A DNA stretch of 64,000 nt from an uncultured Chloroflexota bacterium. Its GTDB lineage: Bacteria > Chloroflexota > Chloroflexia > Chloroflexales > Roseiflexaceae. The notes beneath the pieces were generated by a model. That model ran no database searches. It was not told the DNA's origin and was given only the letters and a program-made list of their open reading frames with translations. The translations under genes and the position numbers were made by a program. The stretch spans positions 31,973 through 95,972 of the forward strand of contig CALFIC010000151.1 of assembly GCA_937876225.1 (NCBI GenBank), given 5' to 3'. Positions 34,182-43,017 of the stretch are shown here, piece by piece; the first letter of the stretch is position 1; each line of letters starts with the position of its first letter.

Positions 34182-34299
34182 AGCCGCAGCATGCTGCGGC
34201 TCTGCTACGGCCATCCCCCACCCCCCATGTCATTTCATGACATGGGGGGTTATGCATTCATCCCACCGGCCACGAGTAAAGCCGCAGCACGCTGCGGCT
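34181..34299. repeat. Cluster of three hairpins between rmlA-like gene and groES
   Basis: Three features: the palindrome 34181-34202 with a GAGCCGCAGC arm; a 13-bp hairpin ACCCCCCATGTCA at 34220-34250; and AGCCGCAGC/GCTGCGGCT at 34280-34299. The first and third share one core. A shorter relative with core CGCAGC-CT-GCTGCG follows the stop at 44976-44991. The first two can end rmlA-like transcription, although neither has a T-tract. Confidence 0.7.
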
Positions 34300-34352
34300 A
34301 CACAAAAAATGGGGGCGACACAATACAACGTTGTATTAAATCTGCATAAGAA

Positions 34353-34379
34353 TTTGCACTCAAGCCCAGAGAGTGCTAA
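34353..34379 (+). promoter_or_regulatory. CIRCE element (HrcA operator)
   Basis: TTTGCACTC (34353-34361), a 9-bp spacer and GAGTGCTAA (34371-34379). It differs from the CIRCE consensus TTAGCACTC-N9-GAGTGCTAA at a single position. It lies 7 bp upstream of the -35 of the groESL promoter. HrcA repression of groESL is the established role. Confidence 0.9.
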
Positions 34380-34386
34380 TTTTTGC

Positions 34387-34415
34387 TTGACAAGCGGCGG
34401 TGCATTATCTATAGT
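34387..34415 (+). promoter_or_regulatory. groESL promoter
   Basis: TTGACA (34387-34392), a 17-bp spacer and TATAGT (34410-34415). Transcription would start near 34422, giving a leader of about 60 nt before groES. Confidence 0.85.
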
Positions 34416-34484
34416 TAGTGGTGGTTAGCAGTTGAGCTGTTTGACTGCTAAATGTATATATCAAAGATGAGGGGAAGCGTCACT

Positions 34485-34790
34485 ATGGCTGCAAACTTCC
34501 GCATCCGACCGTTGGCCGACCGCGTTGTAGTAAAGCCGGCCGAGCGCGAGGAAAAGACCAAGGGCGGGTTGTTTATCCCAGACACCGCCAGCAAAGAACG
34601 TCCTATGGAGGGCGAAGTTGTCGCCGTCGGCGATGGTCGCCGCACCGACAACGGCCAATTGGTACCAATGAGCGTCAAGACCGGCGATCGTGTCTTGTTT
34701 GCCAAATACAGCGGTACCGAATACAAGGTCGACGAAATCGATTATCTCGTATTGGCCGAAAAAGACATCCTCGGCGTCATCGAGGCTTAA
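34485..34790 (+). CDS. groES: Co-chaperonin GroES
   Basis: 101 aa, the usual length. It forms the heptameric lid of the GroEL chamber. Visible signatures are IRPLADRVVVKPAEREEKTKGGLFIPDTASKE (mobile loop region), PMEGEVVAVGDGRR and GDRVLFAKYSGTEYK near the C terminus. The ATG at 34485 follows GAGGGG by 10 bp; earlier in-frame codons add no conserved sequence. It is cotranscribed with groEL under CIRCE control. Confidence 0.97.
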   Translation: MAANFRIRPLADRVVVKPAEREEKTKGGLFIPDTASKERPMEGEVVAVGDGRRTDNGQLVPMSVKTGDRVLFAKYSGTEYKVDEIDYLVLAEKDILGVIEA

Positions 34791-34828
34791 TTTACCCGTA
34801 CTAGGAAGCACTGAGGAGATTACACTTC

Positions 34829-36463
34829 ATGGCAAAGCAGTTGTATTTTAATGAAGAAGCACGACGCGCCCTCAAGCGTGGCGTCGATGCTGTCGCTGAT
34901 GCCGTCAAGACGACCTTGGGACCCCGCGGTCGCAACGTCGCCATCGACAAAAAGTTCGGATCACCCGTAGTCACCCACGACGGTGTCACGGTCGCCAAAG
35001 AAATCGAACTCAAGGACCCCTTCGAAAACATGGGTGCCCGCTTGTTGGTCGAAGTAGCCACCAAAACCAACGACATCGCTGGTGATGGTACCACCACCGC
35101 CACCGTGTTGGCCCAAGCCATCGTCACCGAAGGTCTCAAGATGGTTGCCGCTGGTCACAACCCGATGATGATCCGCCGCGGTCTCGACCGTGGTGCCGAA
35201 GCCCTCATCGCCAAGCTGCGCACCATGGCCACCCCCATCCGCGACCGCGCCGACATTGCCCACGTGGCATCGATTTCGGCTGCCGACCGCGAAATCGGCG
35301 AAATCATCGCCGAAGTGATGGAAAAAGTGGGCAAAGATGGCGTTATCACCGTCGAAGAATCCAAGGGTATTGCCTTTGAAAAGGAATACACCGAAGGTAT
35401 GCAATTCGACCGTGGCTACATTTCAGCCTACTTTGTCACCAATTCAGAGCGTATGGAAGCCGAGCTCGAAGCTCCGTACATCCTCATCACTGACAAAAAA
35501 ATCAGCGCCATCCAAGAAATCTTGCCCGTGCTCGAAAAAGCCTTGCAAGTCACCAAGAACCTCGTCATCATCTCAGAAGACATCGATGGCGAAGCCTTGG
35601 CAACCTTGGTAGTCAACAAGCTCCGCGGCACCGTCAACGTGTTGGCCGTCAAGGCTCCTGGCTTCGGCGATCGCCGCAAAGCCATGCTCCAAGACATCGC
35701 CATTTTGACCGGCGGTACGTTGATTAGCGAAGAAGTCGGCCGCAAGCTCGACAGCGCAACCATCGAAGACCTCGGCCGCGCCCGCCGCGTGGTGTCAGAC
35801 AAAGACAACACCACCATCATCGAAGGTAACGGCAACGAGAAGGCCATCAAAGCCCGTATCGAACAAATCCGTAACCAAATCGAACAAACCACCAGCGATT
35901 TCGATCGCGAAAAACTCCAAGAGCGCGTGGCCAAGTTGGCCGGCGGTGTGGCCGTCCTCAAGGTCGGTGGCGCTACCGAGCCCGAACTCAAGGAAAAGAA
36001 GCACCGCGTCGAAGATGCCTTGTCAACTGCTCGCGCAGCCGTCGAAGAAGGTATCGTCCCCGGTGGTGGTGTCGCCTTGATCAACGCCATTCCCGCCCTT
36101 GACGACGTCAAAGTTGCCCACGAAGACGAAGTCTTCGGTATCCGCATCTTGCGCCGGGCCCTCGAAGAGCCCATGCGTATCCTCGCCCGCAACGCCGGCG
36201 AAGAAGGTTCGGTTATCATCGATGCCGTCCGCCGCATCCAAAAGGAAAAGAACGACACCAACTATGGCTACAACGTCATGACCGGTGAGTTCATTGACCT
36301 CGTCCGCGAAGGTATCATCGACCCCGTCAAGGTAACCCGTAGCGCCGTCCAAAATGCAATCTCGATTGCAGCGCTCATCTTGACTACCGATGCCCTAATC
36401 GCTGACGTGCCCGAAGAAAAGCCCGCAGCCCCAATGCCCGGTGGTGGTGGTATGGACTTCTAG
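34829..36463 (+). CDS. groEL: Chaperonin GroEL
   Basis: 544 aa. This ATP-driven folding chamber shows TTLGPRGRNVAIDKKFGSPVVTHDGVTVAKEI and GDGTTTATVLAQ (nucleotide site), KVGKDGVITVEESKG, the apical domain with AVKAPGFGDRRKAMLQDIAILTGG, and VPGGGVALI near residue 415. The C terminus is PMPGGGGMDF, a short form of the flexible Gly-Met tail. A GAGGAGATT ribosome site precedes the ATG. It lies 38 bp after groES and before a strong terminator. Codon bias is extreme, as expected for an abundant protein. Confidence 0.98.
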   Translation: MAKQLYFNEEARRALKRGVDAVADAVKTTLGPRGRNVAIDKKFGSPVVTHDGVTVAKEIELKDPFENMGARLLVEVATKTNDIAGDGTTTATVLAQAIVTEGLKMVAAGHNPMMIRRGLDRGAEALIAKLRTMATPIRDRADIAHVASISAADREIGEIIAEVMEKVGKDGVITVEESKGIAFEKEYTEGMQFDRGYISAYFVTNSERMEAELEAPYILITDKKISAIQEILPVLEKALQVTKNLVIISEDIDGEALATLVVNKLRGTVNVLAVKAPGFGDRRKAMLQDIAILTGGTLISEEVGRKLDSATIEDLGRARRVVSDKDNTTIIEGNGNEKAIKARIEQIRNQIEQTTSDFDREKLQERVAKLAGGVAVLKVGGATEPELKEKKHRVEDALSTARAAVEEGIVPGGGVALINAIPALDDVKVAHEDEVFGIRILRRALEEPMRILARNAGEEGSVIIDAVRRIQKEKNDTNYGYNVMTGEFIDLVREGIIDPVKVTRSAVQNAISIAALILTTDALIADVPEEKPAAPMPGGGGMDF

Positions 36464-36483
36464 TCCATCCCCAACGCGCCCTT

Positions 36484-36528
36484 ACCGCATCGGTACGCAC
36501 ACTATGTGCGTGCCGATGCGGTTTTTTA
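36484..36528 (+). terminator. Terminator after groEL
   Basis: A 17-bp stem (36484-36500 with 36506-36522, one G-T wobble, loop ACTAT) followed by six T residues. Confidence 0.9.
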
Positions 36529-36635
36529 ATACTATCTTTACACCAAAAATGAGATATTCAATTATACTAGCGGTATCCTTAAATCTCTTTTCGCCATTAC
36601 ACAATACGTCACCATAATTAAAGTGATACTTATCA

Positions 36636-38546
36636 ATGCACAAAAACCGAAATACCCTATATGCACAAACAGTAGCATTGGTCACCCGCTATACCAACAT
36701 CTCCATCCCCAAAACTCATACCACCCGCTGGGTCTTTTGGGTGTGTTGTGCGTTTTATCTCTTCACCGCAAGTGGGCATACTTATTCCCCCGATGAAGAA
36801 ACCATGTACGCCGTCACCCAATCAATCGTCCAGACCGGACATGTTACCATTAATGCTAGTGATGGCCAACCATTGGCTGCCTTGCGCACCGGGTTCACCG
36901 GTGGTCGCGTCGCCCCCTACGGCATTTTGCCGTCATTTGTAGCGGTACCATTTTATTTTGTCGGTACGTTATTTACTACGCCCAATACGCTCAAACAATG
37001 GGATCTAACTCATTTACTCGTATCGCTAGTCAATGTCCCCGTCTCGGCGGGATGCGTAGCACTATTTATGCGGCTGTTGCAACGGCTGCGCATGCCCCGT
37101 GCCAGTATCCCTATTCTCACGCTTACCTATGCGATTGGTTCGTTGACGTGGCCATATGCGCGTACATTTTTCTCTGAACCACTCACGGCACTTTTTTTGT
37201 TGTGGAGCCTTGAATCGGCAGTCGCCAGCTACAAACGCCTATCAAGTCATACCAGTAGTATCATCTTGAGTGGGTTTATGGCGGGATGTATCATGCCCAC
37301 ACGTATCGCAGCCATTGTCACTATCCCGATTGTATTGTTGTATATCGTCTATATGAGCACACCCCCACAGCGTCTGCGTACATTTGTGCTCTGGTGTGTT
37401 GGATGTATTCCTGGTGGAATGTTGTTTTTGTTCTATAATTTTGCCCGCTTTGACATCCCCATGGCAACAGGCTATTCGTCTGAAACCAACGCATTTGTCA
37501 CCCCCATCTTGATTGGCCTCAACGGGTTGCTCATCCATCCGGTTACGGGGTTGCTCTGGTATATGCCACTGATGCTGTTTGCTCCGATTGGGGCCTGGCG
37601 TTTGTGGGTGCGCCGCCCCAATGTAGTGGTGTTGTGCCTCGCCTTAATTATTAGTCATGTAGGACTCTATGCCGGCTGGAATGCCTGGGACGGCGGCGGC
37701 GTGTGGGGACCGCGTTTTCTCGTCCCCATCGTGCCCTACATCCTCTGTCTCTGTAGCGGTGTCTGGCGCAAACCACAACTTACCCTTCATCATGTGGCAT
37801 ACCCATTACTAGGGGTGAGTATCATCATCAATCTCTTGGCATGTATGGTCAATTTCAACATCGATAGTAATTTACCAGCTCCACACCCCACCCCCATCAT
37901 TACCCATTTATTATTGGCTGGACAACGGCTCGCGACGGCAATCACGCCCAATCAGACCTGTACCATTCGTGAGGGCTGGTATGCCAGTGAATCGCCAAGT
38001 GGGAAGTTAGTACAACGTAGTGGCGCTCGCGGCACAATCGAATGCCGGTTGCCTCGACTCAGTGTGGTGCACTTTACCCTTGATGATCGGCGCCCAGACA
38101 ACGCCCCCAAGTCAGATCACGGACTCGTCATCAATACTGCACCTGCAATGAGAATTCCTAATGGAAAAATCCGCCATATCGACTGGTTGATGCAATACGA
38201 TCATGCCAACCTGATTATCACCAACAATCCGTGGAATCCCAAGCAACTTGGGTATAGCGATCGTAATGACGAGTTAGGTCCAGTTTTAATTGATTTGACC
38301 GGCACCCCCAACCCCATTACCATCGCCAATGCTACCATTATGCCCATACCGACGCCCCCCAAAGAGCGCTGGGCATGGTACTACAACCCCACCAATCAAC
38401 ACGCAGTTGATTGGTGGGGCTGGTATATCCAATTTACGACGCTGGCAACATGGACCTGGTATATCGTCGCAACGTGGGGGGGATTAATAATCGGGTGTTT
38501 GCTCCTGGCCTACCGCCGCGCCGTCCGCGTCCGCAGACCACGCTGA
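36636..38546 (+). CDS. GT-C-fold membrane glycosyltransferase-like protein
   Basis: 636 aa with roughly 11 hydrophobic segments. The first extracytoplasmic loop holds YSPDEETMYAVTQSIV, an Asp-Glu pair in the position used by GT-C enzymes that take lipid-linked sugars. Further segments are FYFVGTLFTTP, LTWPYARTFFSEPLTALFLL and WNAWDGGGVWGPRFLVPIVPYI, typical of the GT39/PMT-like superfamily. A soluble stretch of ~150 residues precedes a last helix (WYIVATWGGLIIGCLLLAY). The acceptor is unknown. The start is uncertain because no clear ribosome site is seen. The 3' end overlaps the convergent glycosyltransferase gene by 37 bp. Confidence 0.75.
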   Translation: MHKNRNTLYAQTVALVTRYTNISIPKTHTTRWVFWVCCAFYLFTASGHTYSPDEETMYAVTQSIVQTGHVTINASDGQPLAALRTGFTGGRVAPYGILPSFVAVPFYFVGTLFTTPNTLKQWDLTHLLVSLVNVPVSAGCVALFMRLLQRLRMPRASIPILTLTYAIGSLTWPYARTFFSEPLTALFLLWSLESAVASYKRLSSHTSSIILSGFMAGCIMPTRIAAIVTIPIVLLYIVYMSTPPQRLRTFVLWCVGCIPGGMLFLFYNFARFDIPMATGYSSETNAFVTPILIGLNGLLIHPVTGLLWYMPLMLFAPIGAWRLWVRRPNVVVLCLALIISHVGLYAGWNAWDGGGVWGPRFLVPIVPYILCLCSGVWRKPQLTLHHVAYPLLGVSIIINLLACMVNFNIDSNLPAPHPTPIITHLLLAGQRLATAITPNQTCTIREGWYASESPSGKLVQRSGARGTIECRLPRLSVVHFTLDDRRPDNAPKSDHGLVINTAPAMRIPNGKIRHIDWLMQYDHANLIITNNPWNPKQLGYSDRNDELGPVLIDLTGTPNPITIANATIMPIPTPPKERWAWYYNPTNQHAVDWWGWYIQFTTLATWTWYIVATWGGLIIGCLLLAYRRAVRVRRPR

Positions 38547-39673
38547 CCGACGATTGGTGCTTGGTTATACAATCGTTGCACTTCATGCGCCACTGCTACT
38601 GATGCATCAGGCATACCTAAATGTCGCGCCGCATGCCCCATCGTGTCGCGCATTGCTTGGTGCGTGAGCAACATCGTCACATACGTCACAAACTGCTTGG
38701 CGTCCGATGCATGCAGACCCGCACCGGCTTGCATCGCAAAAACACGATTGCCTTCTTCTTGACCCGGTGCTTCACCATAAAACACCATCGGCTTGCCCGC
38801 CGCCATACACTCACTCACCGTTAACCCACCAGCTTTTGAGGCGACGACATCAGCCGCATGCAACAAATCAGGCAATGCCACAAAATCATAAATGTGGGTA
38901 GGATGTTGCCATGGATATGCCCGTAAATCTTTGGCTAATGCTTGATTCCGTCCAGCCACAATCACTAATTGATGCGCGGTTGTTGCGGAATCGAGAGCCT
39001 GCGCCATTTCAACCACCGGCCCTATCCCCGCCCCACCACTCAACAATAACAAGGTCGGTAATGATTCATCCCAGCCCAAATTACGCCGCAATACCGCTTG
39101 CGGAGCCCGGGCATACCCAAAGGCTGGATTAATCGGCAAGCCCGTATGCACCACCCGCTGCATATCAATGCCGCACTTCATCGCTTTGTCACGCACAATC
39201 AATGACGGGACAGCGACACAATCGTCGTGGACATTAAACCACGCCCGATGCACATTGCCCAAATCAGTGACAACCGTCATTAGTTTGGGTAATTGCCACG
39301 GCTTGAAGGTGCCCGAAATAATCCGGGTAAGTAATGGATAAACACTCACCACCACTGTGGGTTGATGCGTCATCAATAATGCCGCCAGTGAACGCCGAAT
39401 CGTCCCTGCTAATGAATATTCCAAAAATAAATCTAATCCGGGTGCATCGGTCAAACCATGGGCAAATGCATATTGCTCTGGTGAACGATTCACCATGTCC
39501 AAATAAAAGCGCTCAGCCCGTTCGAGCGTCCGTGACGCCAACGGATGATGTGCAGGGTTCACGACGATGGTTTTTGCGAATCCGCGAACTTGTTGTTCAA
39601 TCGCAGCAGCCGCACTACGATGTCCACTCCCAGCATCACTGGTCAAAATCATAATCGACGAGGATGTAGTCAT
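38510..39673 (-). CDS. MGDG-synthase-like GT28 glycosyltransferase
   Basis: 387 aa, GT-B fold. The N-terminal domain starts IMILTSDAGSGHRSAAAAIEQQV, matching the glycine-rich loop of monogalactosyl-diacylglycerol synthase/MurG relatives, with VVSVYPLLTRI and VVTDLGNVHRAWFN. The C-terminal domain has LLLLSGGAGIGP, DFVALPDLLHAADVVASKAGGLTVSE and YGEAPGQEEGN, the nucleotide-sugar site. It probably adds a hexose to diacylglycerol to make membrane glycolipid. The ATG at 39673 follows GAGAG; the in-frame 11-codon extension has no support. Confidence 0.85.
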   Translation of the reverse strand: MTTSSSIMILTSDAGSGHRSAAAAIEQQVRGFAKTIVVNPAHHPLASRTLERAERFYLDMVNRSPEQYAFAHGLTDAPGLDLFLEYSLAGTIRRSLAALLMTHQPTVVVSVYPLLTRIISGTFKPWQLPKLMTVVTDLGNVHRAWFNVHDDCVAVPSLIVRDKAMKCGIDMQRVVHTGLPINPAFGYARAPQAVLRRNLGWDESLPTLLLLSGGAGIGPVVEMAQALDSATTAHQLVIVAGRNQALAKDLRAYPWQHPTHIYDFVALPDLLHAADVVASKAGGLTVSECMAAGKPMVFYGEAPGQEEGNRVFAMQAGAGLHASDAKQFVTYVTMLLTHQAMRDTMGHAARHLGMPDASVAVAHEVQRLYNQAPIVGQRGLRTRTARR

Positions 39674-39701
39674 TGGCACTCTCTTTTTTACCAAAATTCC
39701 A

Positions 39702-39740
39702 TACACTAAACCTGTGCATTAAATGCACAGGTTTAGTGTA
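39702..39740. repeat. 39-bp perfect palindrome in a divergent intergenic region
   Basis: A 19-bp perfect inverted repeat with TACACTAAACCTGTGCATT as left arm and one central A (39721). It lies upstream of both the GT28 gene (-) and the RlmD-like gene (+), 29 bp before the former's start codon. It resembles a terminator hairpin, but no gene ends here. Confidence 0.75.
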
Positions 39741-39870
39741 GCGTTCTTTTGTTAAGATTTGCTGAATATTGTATAAGATTTTAGTTCAGGTATTACAACA
39801 CGAATGATAGCGGCAATAAATGAGGTTGTGTAGTACACTGTAAATAATCTCTTTGTTTTTAAGGTTGTAC

Positions 39871-41070
39871 ATGCTTACCCCCAAACTCTTCCGGCAAACA
39901 GTAATCAATCATACACGCCAGACGCCGCGTATCGCCCCCGTATGTCCACATGCACCACCCAATGACATGTGTGGTGGATGTACGTTTCAAGATATTGCCT
40001 ATAGTGACCAAATCACCGCCAAAGGCCAAGCCTTGGCCGACTTATGGCAAACGCAACTCCCCGCTGATATCCCAACTCCTACCGTTATTGCCTCACCCGA
40101 CCCATTGACGTACCGTACCCGCATGGATTTCATTTCCAGCAAAGGGCGCTTCGGGTTGCGCCGCGGTGGCAAATTCAATTACATCATCGATCTCAGTACC
40201 TGCCACCTTATCCCACCAGCCGCCTTTGACATTGCCCATCAAACCTGGCAACAGACCCAAGCATTGGGGTTACCCGATTACAATTTACGCAGCCACGAAG
40301 GCTTTCTACGCTATATCATTGTGCGCCGGAGCCCCGACAATCGCTATATGATTGTGTTGCTTACGAGTGCACCGACCGATGAATACACCATCGCCATGGA
40401 ACAAATTGCCCAAACTACCTTGGCACACCCTGATGTGCATAGCGTCCATTGGCTTCGCAACGATGGTCCTACCGACGTGTCATTTGGCACCCTCTATCGC
40501 CACTGGGGCGAAGCATTATTACCCATGCGCGTCGGTGATAATACGTTATTTATCGGCCCCAATACGTTTTTTCAAAACAATATCTACTTACTCGACGCGT
40601 TGCTCGGCGCCATCAAAACCGCCGTCGGCAATGCCAACCACGTCGCCGATTTGTATGGGGGCGTCGGTACCATCGCCCTCAGTCTCGCCGCCCACGTGGG
40701 ACAGGTGCATTGTGTCGAATCAGTCGCCGAAAGCATCGAGCTCTGCCATTACAATATTGCCGCCTCCAGCCACACCAATGTGACGGCCGAAGTCGCCGAT
40801 GTGGCAGATTTTTTACGCACCACCACCCGCACGTTTGACACAATTGTCGTTGATCCGCCACGTGTCGGATTGGGTGCAGATGTCTGTCGTGAGATTTTGC
40901 GCCTCGCCCCACAGAAATTAATCTATGTATCATGTAATCCATTATCACAACTCAGTGATGCCGCCATCCTTGCCGAAGGCTATCGCCTCGTATCGTTGCA
41001 AGGGTACGACATGTTTCCGCAGACACCGCATTTTGAAACATTGGCTATTTTTGAGCGCCATAGCGCCTAA
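39871..41070 (+). CDS. RlmD/TrmA-family RNA uracil-5-methyltransferase
   Basis: 399 aa. It should transfer a methyl group from S-adenosylmethionine to C5 of a uridine in RNA. The N terminus carries an iron-sulfur cysteine set (VCPHAPPNDMCGGCTFQ, with a fourth in DLSTCHL) as in RlmD. The methyltransferase domain shows VADLYGGVGTIALSLA, VVDPPRVGLG and the nucleophile in YVSCNPLSQL. The usual N-terminal TRAM domain is absent. Whether the target is 23S rRNA or tRNA cannot be decided. The ATG at 39871 follows AAGG. Confidence 0.87.
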   Translation: MLTPKLFRQTVINHTRQTPRIAPVCPHAPPNDMCGGCTFQDIAYSDQITAKGQALADLWQTQLPADIPTPTVIASPDPLTYRTRMDFISSKGRFGLRRGGKFNYIIDLSTCHLIPPAAFDIAHQTWQQTQALGLPDYNLRSHEGFLRYIIVRRSPDNRYMIVLLTSAPTDEYTIAMEQIAQTTLAHPDVHSVHWLRNDGPTDVSFGTLYRHWGEALLPMRVGDNTLFIGPNTFFQNNIYLLDALLGAIKTAVGNANHVADLYGGVGTIALSLAAHVGQVHCVESVAESIELCHYNIAASSHTNVTAEVADVADFLRTTTRTFDTIVVDPPRVGLGADVCREILRLAPQKLIYVSCNPLSQLSDAAILAEGYRLVSLQGYDMFPQTPHFETLAIFERHSA

Positions 41071-41082
41071 ACAGGATGCCCG

Positions 41083-42552
41083 ATGATTCCGATTCGTCCA
41101 GACATTCTCTGCCCCCGCTGTCGGCGCATTAATTCGCGCCGTGCCACCATCTGCCGATTTTGTAGCCAAGCGCTGAGCTTTGTCGATGGCAACAATTGTT
41201 ATTTTTTGGTGCGGGTCATCAAAACCGGCGGCCAAGCCGTTATTTTTGAAGCCATCGATGACAACAGCCATCGCACCTATGCCATCAAAGAAATCGCCTT
41301 GCCCCTCGACCCCGATCAAGCACTCGAGGCCTTCCAACGCTGTGCCGTCGAAGCACGTTTACTCGCAACCTTGGCCCATCCTGGCATTCCTCATTTTTAT
41401 AGTTGTATTATCGAAAACGGCCGGGTCTATATCATCATGGATATGGTACGTGGTACCGACCTCGAAGACGTCTTGCGCCAACGGGGCCAAATGAGTGAAC
41501 GCGAAGTCCTCTCGATCGCAAGTCAGGTCTGTGACATTTTGTATTACTTACATCACCAAGCCAATGCGGTGGTGTTTCGTGATGTCAAGCCATCTAATAT
41601 TATGTTTGACAGCGATGGCTTTGTCACGATGATTGACTTTGGGATTGCGCGCTTCACCAATAGTCAACGGGGTATCGTGATGGGCACCCCCGGCTATGCC
41701 CCACCCGAACAATACCGCGGTGATATATCGGTGGCGTCAGACATTTATGCCCTCGGCGCAACCATGCACCACTTACTCACCGGGCGCGACCCGCGCGGCC
41801 AAAAACCCTTTTCGTTCCCACCAGTGCGCGATCTCGCCCCCCACGTATCACAACTCACCGCAGATGTCGTCCAGCGTGCGCTCCAACTCAATCCCAACGA
41901 ACGCTTTCTCAGCGCACTCGATATGCGGGCGGCCATCCGGGCAGTGATTCGTAGCGAAGACACCAACATATTACCGATTGTTCGCGACACCTCCCCCATC
42001 CCCACGCGCGCCATCGTTAACTCAAGTAGTGGCCCCAATATTACCCATGCGCTGGGGGAACCGCAATACACTACCAACGTGATTACACCATCAGATGTAC
42101 AACAACATATTGCTACCAATGAATTGTCATTTGTCCCGCAAGAAGTACTGAGTACCCCGTCAGCACCGGTACCCAATGTCAATAATTCCCCGGCGCGGCG
42201 CCCAGCATTTTTCACCCCGCGCATCCTGATTGCAATTATATTGCTGCTCTGTTTGATCGGCGGCGGGATTTGGTTTTTGCGGTCAACGACACTCAATTGG
42301 CAACCAAATACATCACAACGCATATCGGTTACTCTTACTGTCGATATTGCCACAGATGCCGATATCGATATTGCCTTCGCCAACGCCTATAGCGACTATA
42401 TCCGCACCACCTATGGCACCAATATGCAAATCACGAGCACGCCCCACTTCCTCGGGCGACCACCCGACGCAATACGCCAAAACGCCGACGGCACAACCCA
42501 CTACCAAGGAATCATCGTCGCCGATATCGCCCCGAAATCACCACAACCCTAG
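41083..42552 (+). CDS. Ser/Thr protein kinase with N-terminal zinc ribbon and one membrane helix
   Basis: 489 aa. Residues 10-27 hold CPRC and CRFC, a zinc ribbon. The kinase domain (~40-290) has TGGQAVIF (glycine loop), AIKEI (Lys69), Glu90, FRDVKPSNIM (catalytic Asp167, with Phe replacing the usual His), IDFGIA (Asp185) and GTPGYAPPEQ. A linker and a transmembrane helix (residues ~381-399) lead to an external domain of ~90 residues with no motif I recognise. It should sense an external signal and phosphorylate cytoplasmic proteins. It starts 12 bp after the methyltransferase gene and overlaps the convergent SRAP-like gene by 15 bp. Confidence 0.88.
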   Translation: MIPIRPDILCPRCRRINSRRATICRFCSQALSFVDGNNCYFLVRVIKTGGQAVIFEAIDDNSHRTYAIKEIALPLDPDQALEAFQRCAVEARLLATLAHPGIPHFYSCIIENGRVYIIMDMVRGTDLEDVLRQRGQMSEREVLSIASQVCDILYYLHHQANAVVFRDVKPSNIMFDSDGFVTMIDFGIARFTNSQRGIVMGTPGYAPPEQYRGDISVASDIYALGATMHHLLTGRDPRGQKPFSFPPVRDLAPHVSQLTADVVQRALQLNPNERFLSALDMRAAIRAVIRSEDTNILPIVRDTSPIPTRAIVNSSSGPNITHALGEPQYTTNVITPSDVQQHIATNELSFVPQEVLSTPSAPVPNVNNSPARRPAFFTPRILIAIILLLCLIGGGIWFLRSTTLNWQPNTSQRISVTLTVDIATDADIDIAFANAYSDYIRTTYGTNMQITSTPHFLGRPPDAIRQNADGTTHYQGIIVADIAPKSPQP

Positions 42553-43017
42553 TTGCTGGCGACTCCCCGCCATTGGCACAATCGTTGCTTGATCTATCAA
42601 CCATGGCATACGCGGGTGATGTGTCATCGCACGATAAGCGTCATCGGCAGCAATCGTCAACATAAACACACGATCGGCCACCACAATCCCGTGGATGCCA
42701 TGGGCAATCCCAAACCACACCCCTTGTTCGTATCCCGCAGTGACAGGGATGTGAACAAACTGGGGGTGGTGGCGTTGCCATTTGCCCGCCGCAACACTTT
42801 CTTTTTGCGCCCAGCCCGTGGCGGGTAATCCTGCAACTTCGTTGCGATTACCCCAACGCCACAATGCCAGTGCCCCTGTCGCATCTCGTACCGGCAATAC
42901 CGGCGTCCCGGCCCAATAGCGCGCTTCGTATTCCCCAGTCGTTAGCGCTGTCGGCGTCGCTCCGGTAAGTAACAGGTCAGCCGTATCATGCCAGCTAAAT
43001 CGCGTTGCACCACACAT
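42538..43017 (-). CDS. Short, divergent SRAP (HMCES/YedK)-like protein
   Basis: 159 aa. The protein starts MCGATRFSW, so Cys2 would become the N-terminal nucleophile after Met removal, as in SRAP proteins that crosslink to abasic sites in single-stranded DNA. PVLPVRDATGALALWRWGN resembles the family's central strand and WG. VTAGYEQGVWF fits the active-site Glu segment (Glu97), and LTIAADDAYRAMTHHPRMPWLID fits the terminal TxANxxxxxIHxRMP block (His134). It is shorter than YedK (~220 aa), mainly between the WG and Glu blocks. Family membership is by motif order, not by search. AAGG precedes the ATG. Confidence 0.6.
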   Translation of the reverse strand: MCGATRFSWHDTADLLLTGATPTALTTGEYEARYWAGTPVLPVRDATGALALWRWGNRNEVAGLPATGWAQKESVAAGKWQRHHPQFVHIPVTAGYEQGVWFGIAHGIHGIVVADRVFMLTIAADDAYRAMTHHPRMPWLIDQATIVPMAGSRQQLGLW

